Source: CBDBJK01 sp965206395
Lineage (GTDB): Bacteria; Chloroflexota; Dehalococcoidia; Lucifugimonadales; CATOSD01
Assembly (NCBI GenBank): GCA_965206395.1
Contig: CBDBJK010000037.1
Location: 186,001-250,000 of the forward strand
Direction: 5' to 3'
DNA length: 64,000 bases
The translations under genes were made by a program, and so were the position numbers. This document shows positions 52,629 to 60,105 of the stretch, in pieces. The number at the start of each line of letters is the position of its first letter. The first letter of the stretch is position 1. Under the pieces are notes generated by a model that was not told the origin of the DNA, ran no database searches, and was given only the letters and a program-made list of their open reading frames with translations.

Positions 52629-53615
52629 ATGGCAGACGCAAACAAGAAAGTGGTGTTTATGACCGGGCTGCCCCAGAAGGCAATAGACGCGGTGACCTCG
52701 TATGAACCAGAAGGATTTACAACTACTATCCTTGACGGAAGGAATTCGTCTGAAGAAGAGCAGATAGAGGTGATGAAGGACGCGGATTTCCTCATACTGT
52801 TCGGAGGACGGCTGCGCGAAAGCGTGCTGCGGGCAGCAACAAAACTTCGGCTGGTGCAGCTTCTAGCCGCCGGATATGACGGCATGGACCTCGATTTGCT
52901 ACAGGAGCTTGAGATACCCTGCGCCAACAATGGCGGCGCAAACTCCAGGTCTGTCGCCGATCATGCGCTGCTGCTAATGCTGTCCGTCTACAAACTCCTA
53001 CCTCAGACCTACAACTCCGTGCGAGAGGGTGACTGGAGAGGCCCTATAAACATGGTCAACACCTTTGAGATGGAGGACAAGCTAGTAGGAATAATAGGCA
53101 TGGGCAACATAGGCCGCAGGGTGGCCCGCCGGGCGCAGGGTTTCGATGCGAAAGTGCAATACTACGACAAGTACCCTCTCTCAGAAGAGCAGGAGCGAGA
53201 GTTAGACATTACCCTCGTGTCGCTGGATGAGTTGTTCCGAACCTCGGACATCGTGACGTGCCACACGTCGCTAACGTCTGAGACCCGCCATATCGTAAAT
53301 CGCGAGCACCTTGCCTTGATGAAGCCAACGGCAGTTGTCATCAATACCAGCAGAGGCCCTGTGATAGACGAGGCCGCGCTCATCGAGGCGTTGCAGGAAG
53401 GCCGCATCGCCGGGGCCGGTCTGGACGTTTTCGAGAAGGAGCCTGTCGACCCCGACAACCCGCTTCTGAAGATGGACAACGTCGTAGTCAGCCCACACAG
53501 CGCGGGCACTACGTGGGATGCTCTATTCCGACGCGCTGATTTCGCTTACGGCAATATCAAGCGAGTGGCTAACGGTGAAGCGCCACATGCCACCGTCAAA
53601 GACTACACGGGCTGA
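52629..53615 (+). CDS. D-isomer-specific 2-hydroxyacid dehydrogenase
   Basis: A 328-residue NAD-dependent dehydrogenase of the D-LDH/PGDH group. ATG 52629 (MADANKKVVFMTG) is chosen because AGAAAGGACACACC precedes it. The Rossmann motif is GIIGMGNIGRRVARRAQG, followed by an Arg in NTSRGPVIDEAAL. The catalytic Glu is in VFEKEPVDPDNPL and the His in SPHSAGTTWD. It may act on a hydroxy-acid product of the RraA/aldolase step; the substrate is not shown by sequence. Confidence 0.93.
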   Translation: MADANKKVVFMTGLPQKAIDAVTSYEPEGFTTTILDGRNSSEEEQIEVMKDADFLILFGGRLRESVLRAATKLRLVQLLAAGYDGMDLDLLQELEIPCANNGGANSRSVADHALLLMLSVYKLLPQTYNSVREGDWRGPINMVNTFEMEDKLVGIIGMGNIGRRVARRAQGFDAKVQYYDKYPLSEEQERELDITLVSLDELFRTSDIVTCHTSLTSETRHIVNREHLALMKPTAVVINTSRGPVIDEAALIEALQEGRIAGAGLDVFEKEPVDPDNPLLKMDNVVVSPHSAGTTWDALFRRADFAYGNIKRVANGEAPHATVKDYTG

Positions 53616-53649
53616 CTGACACGCGACATTGTTGGCATTGCCGGACGTA

Positions 53650-54663
53650 CTATGTCGTCAACAGCAGCGGGTTTCTCGGCAGTGGTGTTAGCTGACTCTC
53701 CTCCAGGGGATAGGCCTCTTTCTGGTATATCTGCACACGGTGAGACCCGAAGTCTGGTATGAACAGGCGGCCCTCGTCGTCCACCCGCACGGAGATTGGC
53801 CCTCTCAGTCGTTTGCCTTCCTCAAGGCGGCTCATGTCTCGCAGTCGAAGGGTTATCGGATTGGCGAGCACGTACTGCCGGGCAGATTTCGACAGGTTCG
53901 CGTCGCCGATGAATTTCTCGACGTACTTGCCGTCCTGGTTGAATAGCTGAACGCGGTTGTTGCCCCAGTCAGCCACGTAGATGTCGCCGTCCTTGTCGAC
54001 CGCAACTCCTGATGGCCGGTTGAACTCCCCGTCCCCGCTGCCGGAGGAGCCGAGCTTTAGGATGAACTCCCCATCGGCGGTGAACTTCTGCACTCTATCG
54101 TTTCGCCAGTCGGCGACATAGACATCACCAAGTTCATCTATGGTGATTCCCCAAGGCATGTTGAACTCTCCGTCTCCATCGCCTACCCTGCCCCAACCCG
54201 TCAGGAACTTTCCGTCCTTTGTGAACTTCTGGACACGGTGGTTCAGTGTATCCGACACGTACATGTTCTCTTCGGCGTCGAAGGCGATACCGGACGGTCG
54301 GTCAAGCTGGCCATCGTCGTCGCCATGCTCGCCCCAGCTTCCCATGAACTCGCCGTCCCTGTTGAACGTGGAAATCCTGTGCAGAGCCTCGTCCGAGACA
54401 TAAAGATTTTCCTCTTTATCGACGATCAGGCTGGCGGGCCAGGTGAACTTGCCCTCGTCGGTTCCAGCGCCACCTATCGTGCCGAGGTTTTCATCGTCCA
54501 TGTTAATTACTCTAACCTCGGTGCCGAGGCTGCCCCGGCACAGCACGTAGACGCGGTTCTTGCTTCCCAGCGCCACGTCGACGGCATCCGAGGTCACTCG
54601 CCTCATTCCGAGGGCCATCAGGTACGGGAAGCCCGACCTTAGCAATGCGTATGGTCTACCCAT
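53650..54663 (-). CDS. NHL-repeat beta-propeller protein
   Basis: A 337-residue protein of about six NHL repeats with the signature GIAFDAEENMYVSDTLNHRV. Each blade reads like this: DELGDVYVADWRNDRVQKFT, DKDGDIYVADWGNNRVQLFN and the final VDDEGRLFIPDFGSHRV. It forms a beta-propeller, usually for binding partners, sometimes with lyase function. No signal peptide is visible, so the location is uncertain. It precedes DUF1501/DUF1800 in transcription order from the minus strand and is 15 bp after DUF1501. Confidence 0.88.
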   Translation of the reverse strand: MGRPYALLRSGFPYLMALGMRRVTSDAVDVALGSKNRVYVLCRGSLGTEVRVINMDDENLGTIGGAGTDEGKFTWPASLIVDKEENLYVSDEALHRISTFNRDGEFMGSWGEHGDDDGQLDRPSGIAFDAEENMYVSDTLNHRVQKFTKDGKFLTGWGRVGDGDGEFNMPWGITIDELGDVYVADWRNDRVQKFTADGEFILKLGSSGSGDGEFNRPSGVAVDKDGDIYVADWGNNRVQLFNQDGKYVEKFIGDANLSKSARQYVLANPITLRLRDMSRLEEGKRLRGPISVRVDDEGRLFIPDFGSHRVQIYQKEAYPLEESQLTPLPRNPLLLTT

Positions 54664-54677
54664 AGTTCACCTCGCCC

Positions 54678-55814
54678 TTACTTGTTAAATGGATGAATCT
54701 GTTCGTACGCCCCACCGACGATTGGCGCGGCTTCCACTCCCATCCATTGTTCGAGCATCGTGCCGTATATGCCGCGAAAGTCGATGGTGTGCGCCATGTC
54801 ATCGCCGTTCAGCCACTTGTCAGGCTCAAGCGAAGGATACTCCGAGTACAGGCCGCCGCTAACGCGGTTGCCGATGATGAACGCGCCGCCGCCAGAGCCG
54901 TGATCAGTGCCGCTGCCATTGTCGTAAATGCGCCGCCCGAACTCGGTGAACACAAGCATCACGATCTCCTCAGAGGCGTTATGCTCCTTCAAGTCTTGGA
55001 AGAAGTCCGCGATTGCGCTGGACAGTTCGGTTAGCAGCTTGGGATGGGTCGGAAGCTGATTGGCGTGAGTGTCGTATCCGCCATGGGCTGTGTAGAATAT
55101 TCGCGTGCCCAGATCGGCCAGATGCACCCTGGCGACATCTCTCAGGCTCTTTGCGATTGGGGTGCTCGCGTACTCCACGTTAGAGGTGTACTTAGCGGGC
55201 GCGGCCTTGAGCCTGTCCGCTCCGGCGATTACGTCCATGCCGGTCTGCGCGAGATACTCCATCACAGGCCCCGTGCCGACAGCCGGTCCATACATATCCT
55301 TGAAAATCTGCAGGGCCTGATCGCGCTGCTCCTCTTCGGAGATGCCAGTCATGAGGCCGTAATTGTCAAGGTCGCTCACAGACGTGACGGGCACTCCTGG
55401 CACTGCCATCGCTCGCGGCAGACCCACGCCGAAGTTTACGCCAGTGAGCACGTTCTCGCCTTTCGGGTCAAGCTCCCGTATGGTTTTGCCGAGCCAACCC
55501 TCTGTCGCCACCCTCTCAGGCTCGCAGGTATGCATGATGTCCATACCTCGGAAGTGAGAACGGCTCGCGTTGGGATAGCCGATGCCCTGAACAATCGCGA
55601 CCTTGCCTTCGTCGTAAAGTTCTTTGACAGGCGCAAAGTTGGGATGAAAACCCAGGGTGTCGTCTATTGGCATAACCTGGTCCTGCGGGATGCTTACAAG
55701 CGGCCTGTTATCGTAATACACGGAATTATTATACGGAACGACGGTGTTCATGAAGTCGTTGCCGCCGCTTAACTGTACGACAACTAGGACTGGCGGCTTT
55801 CCGTTTTCTGCCAT
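54678..55814 (-). CDS. DUF1501-family protein
   Basis: A 378-residue protein with an alkaline-phosphatase-like fold typical of DUF1501: VVVQLSGGNDFMNTVVPY (metal-site Asp), YPNASRSHFRGMDIMHT, YTAHGGYDTHANQ, VFTEFGRRIYDNGSGTDHGSGGGAFIIG (metal His/Asp). No Tat signal is present at the N-terminus (MAENGKPPVLV), so it lacks the signal many members have. ATG 55814 follows GGAGGTTAGATAAT. It is always found beside DUF1800 and here follows it directly, so the two probably act together. Confidence 0.92.
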   Translation of the reverse strand: MAENGKPPVLVVVQLSGGNDFMNTVVPYNNSVYYDNRPLVSIPQDQVMPIDDTLGFHPNFAPVKELYDEGKVAIVQGIGYPNASRSHFRGMDIMHTCEPERVATEGWLGKTIRELDPKGENVLTGVNFGVGLPRAMAVPGVPVTSVSDLDNYGLMTGISEEEQRDQALQIFKDMYGPAVGTGPVMEYLAQTGMDVIAGADRLKAAPAKYTSNVEYASTPIAKSLRDVARVHLADLGTRIFYTAHGGYDTHANQLPTHPKLLTELSSAIADFFQDLKEHNASEEIVMLVFTEFGRRIYDNGSGTDHGSGGGAFIIGNRVSGGLYSEYPSLEPDKWLNGDDMAHTIDFRGIYGTMLEQWMGVEAAPIVGGAYEQIHPFNK

Positions 55815-55861
55815 ATTATCTAACCTCCTGAAATGCTAATGATAGCTGGGTGTGGCCTTGG

Positions 55862-55955
55862 TCCCCTCTCTAACTCCCCCCCTTCCGTGAAAGGACGACA
55901 GGGGAGAAAACAATAAGTCCCTTCCCTTGTCGCAACGGGGGAAGGCTAGGATGGG
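55862..55955. repeat. Intergenic palindromic repeat-like sequence
   Basis: Between DUF1800 and DUF1501. CCCCTCTCTAACTCCCCCCC on the left and GGGGGAAGG..AGGATGGGGG on the right are loosely complementary, with an inner palindrome. It resembles the C/T-rich ends of the MITE-like family but does not match it well. Confidence 0.35.
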
Positions 55956-55970
55956 GGTTTTAGCACAACG

Positions 55971-57374
55971 CTACGCGAACTGATACTCCCTGGAAGCGGC
56001 GATGAGTTGCAGCATCCGGCCAATTCGGGCTGCGCTCTGTTCGCGTTCGGATTCGGAACCGAAGTTTAGCGCGCCTCCAGACGCAGCGTAGTTGAGCAGG
56101 CCGACCCTCGTCTCGTCGCCAACGTCAATTGGCCCCACCAGGTCAAGGCAGCGACTGACGAACTCGTCCGGCGAAAGCGATTTGGCCTCAGCGCCGAGCC
56201 TTTCGATGATGTCCTTGATACCTGGCTTCGTTACGTCGTTCAACTGGTTGACCGCGAAGTTGATTCGCTGATTCAACGTGCCGCCGTCTATCCATTCCTT
56301 GCCTGTGTGCCAGCCTTCCACAGTTGGCGGATTCATAAGCCCCTGACCCATCAGGCTTGGAGCGCCGCCTAGCTGCGTAAGGCCCAATTCAGGGAACTGG
56401 TGTGTTCCAACCAGCTTGATTGTGCCCGCGACAAGCTCGGCTGGGCTTTTAACCTTCTTGAAGCGAGCCTCTTTGAAGAAGTCGGAGTTGAACATCACCC
56501 TGAGCATCGAGCGTATGTCGCCATTAGACTCGAAGTACGCCTTCACGAGGGTCTCAATCGCCTCTGGATTCTGGGGCGGCTCAAGCTCCCACGCTGGAAC
56601 CTGCTGTTCGTCGGCAACGAAGAAGTTGTACAGGTGGCGCGATATGAAACGAGCCGTTGCAGGCTGCTTCACAACGATGTCGATGATGTCCTCGCCGTTG
56701 AAGCGGCCTGTTTCTCCGAGGAAGGTCTTCTCACTGTCGTCATGGTCCTCTTCGTGGTATACGAACTCGGTCTGATGATGACCGAACGGGTACAGAGGGA
56801 TTGGCTGCGTGAACGTCCAGCCTGTGAAAGCGCGGGCGGCGTTCTTTATGTCGTCCTCGGTGTAGTTGCCAACGCCCATCGAGAATAGCTCCAGTAGCTC
56901 GCGTCCCCAGTTCTCGTTGGATTGAGCGCTGTGATTCTCGCAGTTGTCCAGCCAGTAGTTCATTGACGGGTCTCTTGCGAGGGCAATCAAGATGGTACGC
57001 ATGTCCGATAGGCCTTCGCGTCGGAACAACTCTATCTGGTTGATGCTGCTAGGGGTATGCTCGGCCTTGTACCAGGCCGTTGCGAATACATGATGCCAGA
57101 AAAGGGCTATCTTCTCCTCTAATGGACGCCTGCTGCCTACCATGCGATACATCCATCGGCCTACCCAAAGGCCCAGCGAGTCGGGGTAGGTTAGTTCTGG
57201 GTAGTAGCGTCGCAGAACATCTTCTTCGACATCCGGGTTCCTCTCAGGGTACAGCAGGTCTTCTACAACCGCTCCGTAACCCTTTGATGTCAGTTCTTCG
57301 AGCTCTGTTCGCGCCGCGCCGAATCCGGCACGCCGCATAAGATGGGCAAAAAGAGCAATATTGTTCTCTGCCAT
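55971..57374 (-). CDS. DUF1800-family protein
   Basis: A 467-residue DUF1800 protein. I chose ATG 57374 (MAENNIALFAHLMRRAGFGA, with GAGGAGAAT before it) over 57419. Family marks: LFAHLMRRAGFGAAR, HVFATAWYKAEH, LDNCENHSAQSNENWGRELLELFSMGVGNYTEDD, ARAFTGWTF, FLGETGRFNGEDIIDIVV and GWHTGKEWIDGGTLNQR. Function is unknown. The gene starts the minus-strand run DUF1800, DUF1501, NHL. Confidence 0.92.
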   Translation of the reverse strand: MAENNIALFAHLMRRAGFGAARTELEELTSKGYGAVVEDLLYPERNPDVEEDVLRRYYPELTYPDSLGLWVGRWMYRMVGSRRPLEEKIALFWHHVFATAWYKAEHTPSSINQIELFRREGLSDMRTILIALARDPSMNYWLDNCENHSAQSNENWGRELLELFSMGVGNYTEDDIKNAARAFTGWTFTQPIPLYPFGHHQTEFVYHEEDHDDSEKTFLGETGRFNGEDIIDIVVKQPATARFISRHLYNFFVADEQQVPAWELEPPQNPEAIETLVKAYFESNGDIRSMLRVMFNSDFFKEARFKKVKSPAELVAGTIKLVGTHQFPELGLTQLGGAPSLMGQGLMNPPTVEGWHTGKEWIDGGTLNQRINFAVNQLNDVTKPGIKDIIERLGAEAKSLSPDEFVSRCLDLVGPIDVGDETRVGLLNYAASGGALNFGSESEREQSAARIGRMLQLIAASREYQFA

Positions 57375-57692
57375 ATTCTCCTCCCTCAATAGACTGACGC
57401 GAGGCGTCAAAATTTTCATTGTTGACCATTGCGTATTTTACAAGAAATCCTTCAAAAGTTACAGCATCACCGCTTCAACAGATTCAACCAGTGTGAAGAT
57501 ACAGGTCGCCTACCTGCCTTACAGGATATTCGTTCCTTGTTCTTCGACGAAAGAATAATCAGCAACCCTTATGAAGAATGCTACGTCATTTGACAGCAAA
57601 TGAAGCTCAGATTACACTCGCACATGCCTGAGAAATAACCGGAGAACTATGTTCCACATAACTATCCTCACCCTGAATATGAGAGAGCCAGC
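57375..57692. other. Intergenic region between divergent DUF1800 and methyltransferase genes
   Basis: About 320 bp without coding potential. It must contain both promoters. No clear palindrome is seen. Confidence 0.4.
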
Positions 57693-58169
57693 ATGAGCCA
57701 GCAAAACCCCAATCGCCCTGCCGAATCACCTGCCGAAGCCTACGAACGATATCAGGTTCCGATCATCTTCTCTGAATGGACGCCTGAGCTTCTTGGGCTT
57801 GTACAGATAAAGCCTGGGGAAAGTGTATTGGATGTGGCGTGTGCCACGGGCATCGTGGCTCGTGGCGCAATCGAGCAGACCGGTGACTCAGGGCGGGTGG
57901 TTGGTCTTGACATCAGCGCGGGCATGCTGGAAAAGGCTCGAACACTGAATGGCTCTATCCAATGGACGGAAGCCAACGCCATGGACATGCCTTTCTCGGA
58001 GGGGGAGTTCGACGTTGTGGTGTGCCAACAAGGGCTTCAATTCATGTCAGACCGTCTAAGGGCGGTTCAAGAGATGTATCGCGTGCTGGTTCCCGGAGGG
58101 CGGATAGTGAACGCGACGTGGTTTTCGTTGGAGCATATTCCTGGTCAGTTTGCTATCGCGCAGGGACTA
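57693..58169 (+). pseudogene. SAM-dependent methyltransferase, 5' part split by IS630 copy 2
   Basis: N-terminal 159 codons of a class I (UbiE-type, Methyltransf_11) methyltransferase. ATG 57693 opens MSQQNPNRPAESPAEAY. The SAM-binding motif I is VLDVACATGIVARGA, then VVGLDISAGMLEKAR, EANAMDMPFSEGEFDVVVCQQGLQFM and VPGGRIVNATW. It runs into the IS at IAQGL. Joining this part to 59419-59747 with one TA gives IAQGLARHVSNEVAAL, one open frame. Target unknown. Confidence 0.93.
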
Positions 58170-58174
58170 GTGGT

Positions 58175-58825
58175 TCAACGTTTTTGTATTGATGGGTAGA
58201 GTGACTTTAGCTTGATGCGCGCATCCTCGGTAGTGAAGCGCCAATCCACTCGTATCACATCCCGGTTGCGTTGATTCTGCCAAGCATTGACCTCGCCGCG
58301 CAGGATGTCTTGATTGGCAATCCGTCGGTCCAGGCACTGTCGAGCCAGCACACCGATCTCTATCTCCGCCATATTCAACCAACTCCCGTGTTTGGGAGTG
58401 TAGTGTATCTCCAGTCGCTCAGCTATACGCCTCGCCTCAGCAGGCTCGAATGCCTCGTATAGCGAGGACAGCTTGTGAGTGTTGAGATTGTCCATTACCA
58501 GCACGATCCGGTCTCTGTCAGGGTAGTCCTCGTCGACCAGTTTCTTTATCACATGCGCCCAGTCCACCTTCGTGCGACGCTCTCTGACCTCGACTCGGCG
58601 CCATCCGTCCAACGGTGCAAACAGCATGAACAGGCTGCTCACTCCATTGCGCTCGTATTCGTAGTCGTATGCCGCCGATAAGCCGGGCGCTGCGGGACGC
58701 GGCACTCGCGTCTCCTTGACTTGCTGTTTGCTCGTCTCATCCATGCACACCAGAACCTCATTCCCATCGTACGGCCGTTGGTAGACCTCCAGTACGTCTT
58801 CCATCACGTCTTCCATCGCGCACAC
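58175..58825 (-). CDS. IS630 transposase ORF B, DDE catalytic part (copy 2)
   Basis: DDE_3 domain with Asp in CMDETSK, Asp in MDNLNTH and Glu in NMAEIE, all retained. It differs from copy 1 at, for example, GWRRVEV (copy 1 GWCRVEV) and DVLEVYQ (copy 1 DVMEVYQ). Made with ORF A by frame change at the A9 run. Confidence 0.88.
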   Translation of the reverse strand: MCAMEDVMEDVLEVYQRPYDGNEVLVCMDETSKQQVKETRVPRPAAPGLSAAYDYEYERNGVSSLFMLFAPLDGWRRVEVRERRTKVDWAHVIKKLVDEDYPDRDRIVLVMDNLNTHKLSSLYEAFEPAEARRIAERLEIHYTPKHGSWLNMAEIEIGVLARQCLDRRIANQDILRGEVNAWQNQRNRDVIRVDWRFTTEDARIKLKSLYPSIQKR

Positions 58826-59333
58826 AAACTCCGCGCTCTGACCGGGCGGGATGCACCAACTCTGCTTCAGCCACGGCTTCAGTTCGTTTTTTTTTAAGCG
58901 CCTGGCGAACCGTCTCGGTGCTAATGGTCCCGACTATCTCACACTCGACCAACTGGTCAGCCAACAGCTTCAGGGTCCAACTGGCACGCCCCTCCGGCGG
59001 TTCCCCGCAGGCCATCGCTATCAACCGTGCTTCACCTTCGCCGTCCAGTCTCTTTTGACGCCGACGCAGTTGCTTTTTGCGATTCAGCGCAGACTCGACC
59101 CCCTCCTCCACACAGCGCTTGCGTATTCGCTCGACCGTTGACTGTCCCACACCGAGCGCGCTGGTGATGTCCGCGTCCTTCATTCCCCCGTCCGAGCGTG
59201 ACTCATCGCTCATCAGCAGAATGCGCGCATGGGTCTGTTTGTACGCCGCAGCCCGACCGCGTGAGACCAAGGCGTTGAGTTCCTGTTGTTCGTCGGTAGT
59301 CAGTCTGATACGGTACTTCTTGGTAGACATCAT
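58758..59333 (-). CDS. IS630 transposase ORF A (copy 2)
   Basis: Same as ORF A of copy 1: helix-turn-helix domain, GAGGAGG ahead of ATG 59333, and the A9 run after RQALKK (near 58889-58897). It differs near the end (DGRRTGG against DGRRDGG), in a part that lies after the shift site and is not needed for the fused transposase. Confidence 0.85.
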   Translation of the reverse strand: MMSTKKYRIRLTTDEQQELNALVSRGRAAAYKQTHARILLMSDESRSDGGMKDADITSALGVGQSTVERIRKRCVEEGVESALNRKKQLRRRQKRLDGEGEARLIAMACGEPPEGRASWTLKLLADQLVECEIVGTISTETVRQALKKKRTEAVAEAELVHPARSERGVCVRDGRRDGRRTGGLPTAVRWE

Positions 59334-59418
59334 GGTTCCTCCTCGGTTCAACGTTACGATTGAACCCCCAAGAGGAACAATGACTATCATGGTATTCATT
59401 TCAATGATGTTGGACCAC

Positions 59419-59747
59419 TAGCCCGGCACGTCAGCAATGAAGTCGCGGCGTTGATGCAATCTTCGTTTAGCCTGGGCGACGCCGACGAGGTGCGATCCAT
59501 GTTGGAGAGGGCAGGTTTCCAGGACATAATGATTCGCGAGGCTACGAAGATGGCCCGATTTCCCTCGGTCAGAGAGTTTGTGCGAATCATAGTAGTGGGT
59601 TCTGTAATAGGGCGCTCAGGCGTCAAATTGAGCGATGACACCCTTGAAGCCCTGATCGACGACGTGAGCGTCACGCTGCAGTCATATGTGGACGATGAGG
59701 GGCTTGCATACCCCATGATGGCTAACCTCGCCTTCGCGAGAAAGTAG
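59419..59747 (+). pseudogene. SAM-dependent methyltransferase, 3' part
   Basis: C-terminal part: ARHVSNEVAALMQSSFSLGD, DADEVRSMLERAGFQDIMIR and FVRIIVVGSVIGR to the stop at 59747. The ATG at 59451 is internal to the original protein and not a real start. Reconstructed full length is about 268 residues, normal for UbiE-like methyltransferases. Confidence 0.9.
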
Positions 59748-60105
59748 AGCAATCTGCGTCGGCGCATGCGTAGTTGACTACGGTTTGTCTGGAAATCAGG
59801 CCATGCAAGCCTTGCGTAGATGCACCCACGTGTTTCCATCCATGTCCATAGGTAAAACCGCCGTTATGTTGTTCATCACTAACACCTAAGTGTCTCCACG
59901 CAAAACCATATTGACGAATGCGCCTCTCATCGGTCTAAAATGAAGTATTGGGGAACTGCCGCCGATTGTTTTGCGCTTGCGATGAATTTGCGACTGCCCC
60001 CTCATCGTAGAATATTCTCTCAGAAGCTATCTCAAGATTCGTCTTGTTGTCTGTCTATAGAGAGACTTTGAGAACACCGACCATCTAGCGGGAGGGTGTT
60101 GGTTT
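59748..60105. other. Intergenic region upstream of the subtilase
   Basis: About 360 bp without an ORF I trust. The protease promoter should lie here. GGGAGGGTG is placed as ribosome-binding site before ATG 60106. Nothing else recognised. Confidence 0.45.

Larger units (their letters stand above)
58170..59418 (-). mobile_element. IS630-family element, copy 2 (1249 bp)
   Basis: Same ends as copy 1 (GTGGTTCAAC and GTTGGACCAC) and same length, flanked by TA at 58168-58169 and 59419-59420. It differs from copy 1 at only a few positions seen by eye. It splits the methyltransferase gene. Confidence 0.96.

Noticed and set aside
59396..59839. 147-codon minus-strand ORF after IS630 copy 2
   Set aside because: Runs antisense through the methyltransferase 3' part and into the IS end; a shadow.
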